From: Orrella daihaiensis
GTDB taxonomy: Bacteria > Pseudomonadota > Gammaproteobacteria > Burkholderiales > Burkholderiaceae_B
Length of the DNA stretch: 64,000 nt
Direction: 5' to 3'
Assembly: GCF_022811525.1 (NCBI RefSeq)
Contig: NZ_CP063982.1
Coordinates: forward strand, 1,054,001-1,118,000
In this document: piece by piece, positions 61,901-64,000 of the stretch
Layout of the letters: every line of letters starts with the position of its first letter
Numbering within the stretch: the stretch's first letter is position 1
Translations under genes and position numbers: made by a program
Notes under the pieces: generated by a model
Databases searched by the model: none
Told to the model about the DNA's origin: nothing
What the model saw: only the letters and a program-made list of their open reading frames with translations

Positions 61901-64000
61901 CGGGGTGTGCTGACGGTCAATGCTGGCGGGACGGTCGACTATGCCGCTGACCATACGTTTGGCTGGGCGGCCGGGCAATCGATTCATACGCTCAACATCG
62001 TCGGTGGCACGGTTGGTGGTGCTGCACATGCCCAGCATTTCTATGGCGGCGGCACGTTTAACCTGAACATGACCGGCGGCGAACTGATCGTCGGCAGAGC
62101 GGCTACGTTTGGGTCGAACCCGGCTGGCAGGTTTAATGTGACATCGAATACGGTGGCCGATGGCACTCCCATTGCCGAGATTTCAGCTGTCGGTGGTGGC
62201 ACACTCACGCTTGATCAGACCACGACGTTCCATACTGTGGGTGACCTTGAGATCAGTGCCGTCATCGATCGTCGTGGCACCAATGCACCGACTCTGATCA
62301 AGACCGGTGGTGCTGAACTGATTCTAAGTGGCGCTAACACTTATCCGGGTGCCACGGAAGTGCGTGTTGGCACGCTGCGCATCGCCCCAACCGGCAGCTT
62401 GGCCGACCCAGGCAGCAGCCGTTATGGCGGCACGATTCGCATTGATAATGGCGCGTCGCTCATTAGCGACAGCAACACCGACCAGATTTGGGCTGGCGCC
62501 ATTAGCGGCAGCGGCGCGCTGACGCAAACGGGCACCGGTCGCTTGACGCTACAGGCCAACAGCACCTTCTCGGGCAACACCGTCATTGAAGATGGTAGCG
62601 TGATGCGCATCGGCAATAACGGCAGCACAGGCTTTATTGCCGGTAATGTACAGATTGATGACGGCGGCAAACTGCAATACAAGCTAAGCCCGGCTAATAA
62701 CAACACCGGCCACACGCTGTCTGGCGCTGGCACGTTGGAGTTGCTAGGTAACACAGCGGTGCAAACCAGTTCCTACACGTTTAACAAAGCGAGCTTGAAC
62801 TTCACCGGTGACGTCATCGTGGACACGGATGCACGACTGAATCTCATGCACGCTGATGGCATGGGGCGTAACACGCCGCAAGCAGCTGCTGGCGTCATTA
62901 AGGTCAAAGACGGCGGCTCGTTGTTGGTCAATGTGGCCAGTGGCACGACCGTGACCAATAATATTGAGATTGAAGGCCTGGGCTGGAAAGAAAACGTCGG
63001 CCAGCTTGGTGCGCTGCGGTTGGTCAGAGGTGAATTCTCGGGCAACGTTTTGTTGACCGGTGATGCCCGCATCGGTGCCTGGAAAGGCCAGGAAGGCACG
63101 ATTAGTGGCGTCATCAGCGATGATGGCAAGGGCTACGGCATCGAGAAGTGGGGCAATGGTCGTTTGTACCTGACCGGTGCAAGCACCTACTCGGGTGATA
63201 CGTTCGTGCACGGTGGTCAGTTGCAGCTCGCCAACCCCAACGGCCCGGCGCTTTACACCGACGCTAGCAACAACGACCCCGACAACCTCGGTCGTATGGC
63301 AAGCCCCGGCAAGATCATCATCAGCCACGTCGAACGCGCCAAATGGGATTACCCGGATGTGGCGGCCAACCTTGAGTTTGGTGAGGATCATCAGCTAGGA
63401 CCGAAGGTTGATATCGTGTTTGACGGTGTCGCGGGCTACTCCTACATGTCGCTGTTTGACACTGAGCAGGAGGTCGGCAACCTTCAGGCGATCGGCAATG
63501 ACCCGGGTCTGATGGTGCTGCAGAACTACGAGGATTCTGGTTTGCAGGATCCCAATATTGGAACGGGCTACGCCGGTGCCGGCACAGGTGGCCATCTCAT
63601 CTTTAACCAGTCAAAAGACTTAGAGTTCTCTGGTGTGCTGCGTAACTCATGGAGCAGTAGCAGGAACACCGGTGATCCGCTTAAGCTCACCAAAAAGGGC
63701 CAAGGCACGCTCATTATCGAGAGAGGCACCCAGAACACCGGTGGCATCGATGTGCTTGAAGGTAAGTTGCAGATCGGCAAGGGCGGCTATGTCGGCTCAT
63801 TACTGAATAACAACCCGGTTTATGTGGCCGCCGGGGCCACGCTGGAATACTTCCGTGGCGATCGGCAAAGCGTTGAGGGCGTCATCCGGATTGGGCACAA
63901 CATCAGTGGCGAGGGATCACTGGTGTTCCGTAGCAACAACTGGAACTCCGCTGGCGTGGGTGTCAAAGGTGCGGGTGATTACCGTTACACCGGCACCAAC
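40964..64000 (+). CDS. Giant two-partner-secretion/autotransporter-type modular adhesin (3' end outside the window)
   Basis: One uninterrupted frame of at least 7,679 codons runs to the last base. Residues 1-~55 are an extended signal peptide (MNHVYRVIFNRVLGVWQAVTE, then a hydrophobic core ending AMAQ). Residues ~56-285 form a filamentous-haemagglutinin-type secretion domain (TLNRVNSVTASQIHGQI, VFLLNSSGVVFGP). Two copies of a WLLDP-ending beta-helix module (~372-478 and ~1139-1253) flank an acidic Ser/Thr/Glu-rich linker and a CSVSC pair (Cys750, Cys754). Six glycine-rich domains (residues 1388-4107), each inside a strand repeat, follow. From ~4108 onward there are dense autotransporter-associated strand repeats of the NTYTGTTTIxxG type. 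It should be a cell-surface beta-helical fibre. Whether a C-terminal barrel or a separate TpsB exports it cannot be seen. Confidence 0.9.
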   Translation, partial: MNHVYRVIFNRVLGVWQAVTELAKSQGKIGGSVRRHARKLAALTALATGSGAMAQPAPTQLPQGGQVQAGRITIQQSGAQMQINQASQKGIINWQQFNVGKDASVRFNQPNADAATLNRVNSVTASQIHGQISAVGKVFLLNSSGVVFGPTARVEVGSLVAGAMKITDRDFLDGNYKFTDGKGIVTNQGELTAEEGGLIALLAPQVINEGIIRAKKGTIVLAAGEAITLTNEASGITVVVEKGTLDALVKNKHLVSASDGRVFMSAQAAHSLARAVVSNTGTVEARRAVKGKGGVIRLEGNTVEVAGTLDASSATGKGGQIKVLGDNIQIKGKANVAKKANQNNTTSTNTTTPKTTTNTSDQTIITASGATGGGEILIGGNYLGKGPERNAKTVRIDKNTLISADATENGDGGRIIVWSDESTRFEGRITARGGEEGGDGGFVETSSKKQLIVTGTVSTAAPKGKAGQWLLDPEDVEIGSEETSLEETSEDTSSESSAESTEETSSGETVAKESNSEETAAEESSSEETAAEETTAEASESGQASDTGEDDEEDGEQASASSTETAAESATETETEAATDSATEQETQVEALDASAATDSATDASAEDSTDTSTDSNTDDGKSFISADSVQQALDEGTDVTVLSTGEVTGEESVQQSEGTDSTNSTQGTLTVIANATDTEAALQDSQTSAEPLTTDVTPSTESVLETPSSNLTLATGDGEDYTLYLDGEDLFLSQIQNDLAGRDVVIEACSVSCSVDKVGNIYIDMLSGIQSLQVRAPSSVTLNGSIQVSGSLSLSSSLILGSQNISIAAGSLDLAAPIIVADAVKAAGGAQLSIAASDPGASIRVGAEVPAPINTTPVNTVLTTPEPTATVTAEPVSSPVTADPVVTSPTSTTQTTTDIAAVESTASDATNTSITTATTTTATTAANATATAPTSTEPPRELVIGGKTLEYISSADLAGLTIGGVSQAGNITVESSVSSKGSLTIQTQGQVEVKATAAVVAASAVTLQGHDVTVAGEVSATGSQASTPSQVQPQVQISAQETVTITETATIQTDASNTAGPNTSGRIRITGKDINTQGTISTAGQVAGEVNLSALNTVAIDGAISVDSTQSQGGRITVEAQTINVQGNAKLTATGKAGGGDILVGGDWQGKGALRQAEQVRVDAGSLINTSASTQGDGGKIVVWSDIQNSNSKTIAQGTLISEGGQQGGDGGKIETSGYDLKVDGITISTKANEAAGGKTGEWLLDPSNITITSSGDTVSGDYTATADSAIVDVATLVNALNTTHVTVFTGTTGTQDGNITVDAAISSGSIYDLELKAANDIIINQNITRSSTGGLILRAGSGSVSGTGDLILGGGTTLSLAHGTTLANDIQLTTGGATIAFADLEVEYLIVGGGGGGGGAVLYSAGGGGGGELIERSQTLAGNSYTVTVGAGGAGSTTAGTAGGIGGTSMFDGETARGGGGGGSGSGGHNNGFANPTGASQGAYTGGGGGGTDNSKSTLGAAGVDNLKGGWGVFDNADSDKQGGGGGAGAGGPGGNANGTNKTAGSGGAGIQSNITGVAIGYAGGGGGGKRSGTAGTATAGGGAGGLAAAGSDGTPNTGGGGGGAGGSASGGDGGSGIVVVRYVSSTVLASGGSVTSFDGNGTIGESGVKYQVHSFTTVGSSTFEIDKFQGTITGSISGSDALTLDASKGTITLSGTSANTGTTTIAGGTVKVTSAAGLGNGSAVTLTNTANTKLELVNTSLTPVDDPLVVTIGTIAGGGTLGGDIVLGANTTLSMGGASNPFRGVISGDGALEKTGNNTLTLAGTNTFTGGTTVTAGTVALYNSKALGTGTISMVDGTAMKLSHGLNIANDFDLTGTVNFSFAQNLLIDYLIVGGGAGGGGNNGSGGDGGKVFEGFAFVDGSPKTVAAGTASPGAIAAGTASAAGESKFLGFETGKADGGVVSGGQGGDGAGGPASGTSGGIGYLSSITGTAKYYGRGGDSGTGRAGADGFGEGGAGGGSNAAGADGGTGVVIVRYLGEKTASGGKTSRVVIDDDVYTVHTFQEENGQNYFTFDVQDDFAARLSGNISGSGKASIDADLGEITLSGATSNYSGGTDLTKGTLVLLSNSALGDDTAANSRLQMDNNTKLLLGHNVSIANDITLAGAATIGLAPLKVEYLLVGGGGAGGTSQAYSPAGGGGAGEFLLGSGRFEEGSYTVTVGVGGDASGNKNGGNSSVDNILVARGGGGGGNGGGFGGADGGSGGGSGRGGGDGGASTTSLGQGNAGGGSTGTWPTGAGAGGGGGAGQAGATVTSTTGGKGGDGLSSDITGTSITYAGGGGGGGRGSNTDIGLGGTGGGGDGVNEDGSNIANAHGAANTGGGGGGRSSTNTGGRRGGDGGSGIVVLRYEGADEVATGGTVTEITQGGVTYQVHKFTSGTSTFAFDMAATLSGDISHSGTAQNLTLDSDLGTLTLSGQNTYAGATSITGGTVEVTGTLGHATDATVSDPAIGSYSAEISNAGKLIMNTAGHVTLGGVISGAGTFEQKGAGKTIFTANNTYTGTTTISGGTLQIGDSTTAGAIASSSLVNNAALVFKRSNELTVSSAISGSGTVEQAGSDKLIFTANNTYGGTTTISDGDLQVGNNGSAGSLGAGNISIASGSRLIVNRTSDYDISAIISGDGSVQKLSSGALTLRGDNTYTGGTDLDAGDILVRHSDGLGTGQLTMAGSTQLLLGDAVTIGNAIDLEGAATIGFAPHELTVEYLIVGGGGGGGGIIAGGGGAGGLLNSTTLLSGTVTVTVGDGGLGGVGWNFNPQYGVSGQNSSLGSITAFGGGGGGGHINAQRPSGENGGSGGGGAGQTNTIGREGAGTTGQGNDGSGGNTNYGGGGGGAGGAAITIAHPYAGKGGVGLYIDWAHEAGYGEAGYFAGGGGGGVRSGSGRVRGVGGNGGGGDGTSNTSKAQDGQANTGGGGGGAGYSGESSARLGGKGGSGIVLIKYAGSQFAVGGTVNSIDFDSDSDGATESYTVHAFTSVGSANFRVDESRMTGAITGNITGSGALTKSGAGELTLSGNNAYTGNTTISAGAVKVTSASGLGNNSAVTINNTAGALLRTHNADGDPTNNPLIVAIGSLAGGGTTGGNVSLGANTTLRTGATDASTTFAGQISGAGNLDKVGNGTLTLTGSNPYAGATTISGGELQIGNASTSGTVGLGTVDIGNGATLRINRSNSLTITSNITGQGKLIKEGSDLLNLTGSNNFSGGAEINDGTLALSTASAAGFTGGLTMGIDPYSSTAIVLGPSVTLNNDVTLNGNVSVILGLPIEYLIVGGGGGGGGRDIGGGGGGGEVQTGTLILAGTSANVTVGAGGNGGTDATNNRYGLKGGSSSFWTLTSEGGGGGFGWDSSAQSAEAVGGDAGDGGASRDGGDGAGGLGQGPNDANPADGGAGVYIAWADDLSYGENGYFGGGGGGASHRSTAPLFLGTGGIGGGGNAQLNSGQAGANNTGGGGGASRTLGGAGGKGGSGIVLVRYASATDLANGGTESGANGYRVHAFTSVGNTTFSLNSGPIDASITGKITGGGSLIADASAGKLTLAGANDYSGTTDILGGQVELTGTLGHTTDEAAPNPAVGSYSGAITNAGELIINTSATQTLDGVIGGTGTLVQAGTGTTILTQDNTYDGTTTIAGGVLQLGTGAGGSSAGMIGDGDLLFAPAEGASPAPTPTLRINRSNDLSFAQDISGRGHLELDGSGTITLTGRNTYTGDTSVDDGHLVIASTSLLGGSTGGNYKGAITIASGSSLTNESSSTQQWTGNISSSGTFTHDGTGILALYGTNTFAANIAVNAGTLGAFSNAAFGGVQVDVTDAGLLLGAGVTLANNITLAGASTIQTGRIVEYLIVGGGGGGGAWVGGGGGAGGVLTGATLVDGVNSIFVAGGGTGAYNPGNTSALTRATNGGSSSAFGLTALGGGHGGSWSGQIASAGASGGGSGNASAPGAGTAGQGFAGGAGRGNSTNGYPTGGGGGAGGAGEDWSATKSGDGGIGVYVDWADAAGLGDAGYFGGGGGGGVHGYGSGANAAAGQGGLGGGGDGRVATTTRAFNGAANTGGGGGGGGNAGGSVSAGGFGGSGIVAIRYLSDSVAADGGTVDDSGTGVNDGYVIHKFTTVGEATLAMTASSATITGNISLDPSAAATFKTSGELTISGAITGNSTTSLKIQANTASRHTNSLTTTATTIAEGSTVAETLARIDGAVMQGGWITNSIENYADTSVVRRDLASDGNSATVQIQVRDGSNTKAAVVELTQSGDDVQARIIRAAYQSGENRGDDFTVAFTSASIANTGGANGYGVAELSFSGAVTLSGANSGFDGAVTVDRGLLVTNNTSALTANNAVTVHHDAGLSVQQNLTIGSLASTSSVGMGGHALLADGTTLTVDNAANTTFSGTMFGAGGLEKVGGGELKLTGVNSFTGGTVVDAGTLELVDSSGNDSGKGVLRGVLTVNSSGKVELSGVNAAFGWNTAGDQRVTTLNINGGLVEALNNQHVWRMTGGVNFDGGGELRVNGGVSSDTTANWIEWGGSTINVTNSTAENQAKITGRIRLRPDGAGASNPSLTINVADDASINSELLISAAITESSGATVTKTGAGTVSMTGYNTYTGTTTVSVGEIRLTNWNDSDRYSIASGAVLNYDLASEVNLPTTRYDGAGTLRKTGTERLLWSRSAGTFAMDSGGLIDIRQGSFFTGGFSNENWNDNLADMNIEAGATFKNTNTPVRIDALTGAGRFESGYGSDRDDVFIGVDGGSGDFSGTLADTGDVGGLLTIIKIGAGTQTFSGTSTYAGDLFVRAGTVKVADGGSLSGMRRIDIAGRATSGDSVSKLIVEGSVTSGNGGDFGVGSGVAGRGEVIVGNTDGNALLSIGNGQGAVYVGGEFSNNSDAERGYGILTIDGGKVTVGAGGSLSGNYDNSRIWFNPWGSHASSSSEININTGGTLETAREIWSGNATRESILTLNGGVLKATSNELILVRDGRNVTVSLGTNGGSVDTNGNRAYIKEDVQGTGNFTKLGSGRLDLQAHNTFTGTITVNAGHLAISGNASLDSTSTVSGYDYDKNITINGSSIFEIDSSANQTLSGVISGTGELRKWNSGTLTLTNAGNSYSGRTFLGSGVLSVSDLDDGGQTSHIGASANTPGNLELRGGTFRYTGGSVTTNRSILLVNSGGAIIDVTQSGAVLTFGGTMGAADSSSMVSSSFAKAGDGSLQIVGNARYSGNTTVNAGRLIFQGTLTGGNTNHSYGSLITVGTGTGIVFSPGAAVTQVVTGEITGGGAVFKTDAGTLELTQQNTYTGGTTVGGLDNLGTTSGTKITGGTLYLNGGTPSASGIGTIRGTLTVNAEGDLPTTDAAYVRTTVQLGTTYNAILGWRTGQNVTELNIKNGALVEKLVPVSGTSNEHLWNMSGGVNFDGGGELRINGGVSSATTGNWWEWGGTSVTVTNPTAQAEISGRIRLRVDNTQPSFNIPAKADGAGYSGGELLISAALTESSGGGAVTKSGTGTLELSGFNRYTGNTTVSAGTLLISGGGSLSASDGGNYGGNIVINGTLTNATTAAQQWNGVITGSGTLNQQGNKLTLTGNSSFTGTTNIADDKTLQIGVRTNTGVLGTGTINVGDGSELIFDRTGDSTVANTIVSAGTNDASTVIVRSSGASGQGSFNFTASNADLAGDIIVDKARLLATGGLGTADIDVLDQSQLMVSIGSNTLTNDISIIGDGWLEGAGRLGAIRLSSGTLSGAITLTGDARITNFGSGDRGTITGIISETGGSWNLEKTGAGTLRLTNKNTFTGDFLIENGIVELASADGPAIIGDVVLGTGSSTEPYLRMYEDNQFGAGVELTFGNTAGNWGRFELRGTNQTLAGLNGGSTSTQAGAVIQSRSWSSADADHATDGTLTLNGSGSYEYNGYLRDTQNGGTKKLNIVMTGTGSQTLAGTQLTYTGTTTVENGTLVMAGRRANVTGADYTINNGGTLSFTIGDMWGNHGVVVNPVVNINAGGTLTTNTFSRLGTLNMDGGTLTSTAGGWQGFAWGLAGNVTVTDDATMSGTGTIALGMAQASGTQFNIADTKTLTISANLVNSAGVGTSARQASYLTKIGDGVLVLSGNNDYSGTTTINAGEIEAGSTNALSSNSAFVLADTAGVLLNLNDFSNTIASLAGGGGTGGNVSLGEGTLTTGGNNSNTTFAGVISGSTTGSLGGLTKVGSGSMALTGANTYEGITRIAGGFIDAATLADGETASSIGAATADVANIVLDGGTLRYNGGTVSIDRGFTIAANSWGRIAVDQSSSVVLTMSGGTAATNGRFEKGNVGKLILSGNSLYTGNTSVLGGVLEFQGGLGTANSPFSYSGDILNNTTLIFNYDHQQTIAGVISGTGDIEQAGSGTLILSARNTFRGDTAVSDGVLKVAPTGRLYTGYTSAATLTINGGGKLQVNTWRWGQDGGIGELAHESARTQVDNGIIEYIGNAIELNNGHGFTIGAGGATLLNNTNYEWNAGSGTSIANSSTLTFDGSGSGTIRLNAPVTGTGNVVKNGSVRTVIVANNTYTGTTTINAGKLQVGDGGYIGSLSNATTVTINAGGTLEYHRGDRQNVEGQIFVGHNITGDGTLRFKSNNSTVNGAGDYRYTGTNTLSSAGTYEIDNARLVVFNQTNLGSSGTTVKIKDGGQLYLGSGGTFSSPLEIEGMGWKQPDGTQWGALFGFSYTGSNGTGAGGGAITYSGDIDLTGDTRMSVLNFGDMAITGTISSSGGDYGIELTGNKTLRLSGSNSYTGATRLVSGVLEANTIANGGTNSSIGASTSDASNLLFAGGTLRYVGAANADTNRSAVLENNITATIDVADADATLTFGGALTASGANPSTARFTKNGAGSLVLQGDNRYSGATTVSGGVLEISAAGTMTSGNTANTYTNTISIGNGATFKFANNDGDSQSLTGVINGAGNLVKADNSELTLDANNTYTGGTTVDGGTLWLARGGSVGTIRGVLTVNAGGTVDYAADHTFGWAAGQSIHTLNIVGGTVGGAAHAQHFYGGGTFNLNMTGGELIVGRAATFGSNPAGRFNVTSNTVADGTPIAEISAVGGGTLTLDQTTTFHTVGDLEISAVIDRRGTNAPTLIKTGGAELILSGANTYPGATEVRVGTLRIAPTGSLADPGSSRYGGTIRIDNGASLISDSNTDQIWAGAISGSGALTQTGTGRLTLQANSTFSGNTVIEDGSVMRIGNNGSTGFIAGNVQIDDGGKLQYKLSPANNNTGHTLSGAGTLELLGNTAVQTSSYTFNKASLNFTGDVIVDTDARLNLMHADGMGRNTPQAAAGVIKVKDGGSLLVNVASGTTVTNNIEIEGLGWKENVGQLGALRLVRGEFSGNVLLTGDARIGAWKGQEGTISGVISDDGKGYGIEKWGNGRLYLTGASTYSGDTFVHGGQLQLANPNGPALYTDASNNDPDNLGRMASPGKIIISHVERAKWDYPDVAANLEFGEDHQLGPKVDIVFDGVAGYSYMSLFDTEQEVGNLQAIGNDPGLMVLQNYEDSGLQDPNIGTGYAGAGTGGHLIFNQSKDLEFSGVLRNSWSSSRNTGDPLKLTKKGQGTLIIERGTQNTGGIDVLEGKLQIGKGGYVGSLLNNNPVYVAAGATLEYFRGDRQSVEGVIRIGHNISGEGSLVFRSNNWNSAGVGVKGAGDYRYTGTN
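42077..42397 (+). repeat. Adhesin WLLDP module, copy 1
   Basis: The protein-level repeat GGGEILIGG ... GDGGRIIVWSD ... GGDGGFVETS ... GQWLLDP, residues 372-478. Typical of FHA-like proteins. Confidence 0.8.
42398..43090 (+). repeat. Adhesin acidic Ser/Thr/Glu/Ala low-complexity linker
   Basis: About 230 residues made of imperfect SSEETAAEE-type units, strongly acidic and probably disordered. It separates the secretion domain from the repeat fibre. A second Thr/Ala/Pro-rich linker lies near 43520-43790. Confidence 0.85.
44378..44722 (+). repeat. Adhesin WLLDP module, copy 2
   Basis: Diverged duplicate of copy 1 in the same order: GGGDILVGG, GDGGKIVVWSD, GGDGGKIETSG, GEWLLDP. The copies lie 2.3 kb apart, either side of the linkers. 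Confidence 0.8.
45125..45838 (+). repeat. Glycine-rich domain 1 of the adhesin
   Basis: Residues 1388-1625. Starts VEYLIVGGG, ends GSGIVVVRY. It is full of poly-Gly runs encoded by GGT/GGC and preceded by TLANDIQLTTGGATI. Confidence 0.85.
46574..47020 (+). repeat. Glycine-rich domain 2 of the adhesin (short form)
   Basis: Residues 1871-2019, about 90 residues shorter than the others. Starts IDYLIVGGG, ends GTGVVIVRY. Preceded by NIANDFDLTG. Confidence 0.85.
47435..48130 (+). repeat. Glycine-rich domain 3 of the adhesin
   Basis: Residues 2158-2389. Starts VEYLLVGGG, ends GSGIVVLRY. Preceded by SIANDITLAGAATI. Confidence 0.85.
49184..49894 (+). repeat. Glycine-rich domain 4 of the adhesin
   Basis: Residues 2741-2977. 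Starts VEYLIVGGG, ends GSGIVLIKY. Preceded by TIGNAIDLEGAATI. Contains a YIDWAHEAGYGEAGYF segment shared with domains 5 and 6. Confidence 0.85.
50858..51481 (+). repeat. Glycine-rich domain 5 of the adhesin
   Basis: Residues 3299-3506. Starts IEYLIVGGG, ends GSGIVLVRY. Preceded by TLNNDVTLNG. Shares the YIAWADDLSYGENGYF segment with domains 4 and 6. Confidence 0.85.
52565..53284 (+). repeat. Glycine-rich domain 6 of the adhesin
   Basis: Residues 3868-4107. Starts VEYLIVGGG, ends GSGIVAIRY. Preceded by TLANNITLAGASTI. Contains YVDWADAAGLGDAGYF like domains 4 and 5. Confidence 0.85.
54356..54862 (+). repeat. Adhesin long internal duplication A, copy 1
   Basis: GVLTVN ... FGWNTAG ... MTGGVNFDGGGELRVNGGVSS ... 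GRIRLR ... LLISAAITESSG. Shares a 27-base identical stretch (54518-54544) with copy 2. Confidence 0.8.
57005..57559 (+). repeat. Adhesin long internal duplication A, copy 2
   Basis: GTLTVN ... LGWRTGQ ... MSGGVNFDGGGELRINGGVSS ... GRIRLR ... LLISAALTESSG. The identical stretch lies at 57221-57247. Confidence 0.8.
60632..60856 (+). repeat. Adhesin long internal duplication B, copy 1
   Basis: GKLQVGDGGYIGSL ... GGTLEYHRGDRQNVEG ... GHNITGDGTLRFKSNN ... GAGDYRYTGTN. Confidence 0.8.
63761..64000 (+). repeat. Adhesin long internal duplication B, copy 2 (runs to window end)
   Basis: GKLQIGKGGYVGSL ... GATLEYFRGDRQSVEG ... GHNISGEGSLVFRSNN ... GAGDYRYTGTN, a diverged copy 3.1 kb after the first. 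Confidence 0.8.

Overview
The window looks like a chromosomal segment of a betaproteobacterium of the order Burkholderiales, most likely close to Alcaligenaceae. The basis is the order hisZ-purA-phosphoribosyltransferase followed by rpsU-dnaG-rpoD, a sigma-70 with a long lysine/alanine-rich N-terminus, a Burkholderia/Bordetella-type trimeric porin and an orphan TAXI binding protein. The assignment rests on gene order and protein character only; no database search was possible.

Positions 1-12,550 are housekeeping: the end of hisZ, purA, a purine-type phosphoribosyltransferase, rpsU, dnaG and rpoD. These are followed by small envelope or unknown-function genes (SIMPL, DUF2062, an MDR oxidoreductase, HdeD-like, DUF3422) and a tRNA with anticodon CAU that resembles tRNA-Ile2. 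Positions 12,552-19,130 are an accessory stretch. A HigBA-like toxin-antitoxin pair lies between the intact tRNA and a 3' half-tRNA, which is the mark of tRNA-targeted integration. It is followed by a DUF4143 ATPase, a benzoylformate-decarboxylase-like ThDP enzyme and a HipBA-like pair.

Positions 19,190-36,590 are metabolism and transport. A minus-strand run of porin, AEC carrier, fumC, NAD-malic enzyme and a ThrE-like exporter suggests uptake of organic acids and conversion fumarate -> malate -> pyruvate. Next come a membrane-anchored TAXI protein, a PoxB-type pyruvate oxidase, a lipoprotein, a probably exported bicovalent FAD oxidoreductase, an AcuI-type acryloyl-CoA reductase, an inverse-autotransporter-like beta-barrel, and a protein with the zinc-site pattern of carboxysomal (CsoSCA-type) carbonic anhydrase but no carboxysome genes around it.

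Positions 36,800-64,000 are dominated by a surface-adhesin locus. A soluble hybrid histidine kinase and a NarL-type response regulator (minus strand) are divergent from a small unknown gene and one enormous reading frame. That frame starts at 40,964 and is still open at the last base, giving at least 7,679 codons. It encodes an extended signal peptide, a two-partner-secretion (FHA-type) domain, an acidic Ser/Thr/Glu linker, six glycine-rich domains each nested at the same place inside a beta-helix repeat, and more than 30 autotransporter-associated strand repeats with large internal duplications. Its ribosome-binding site lies in the loop of a GC-rich hairpin. This giant modular adhesin and its control region are the most unusual part of the window.
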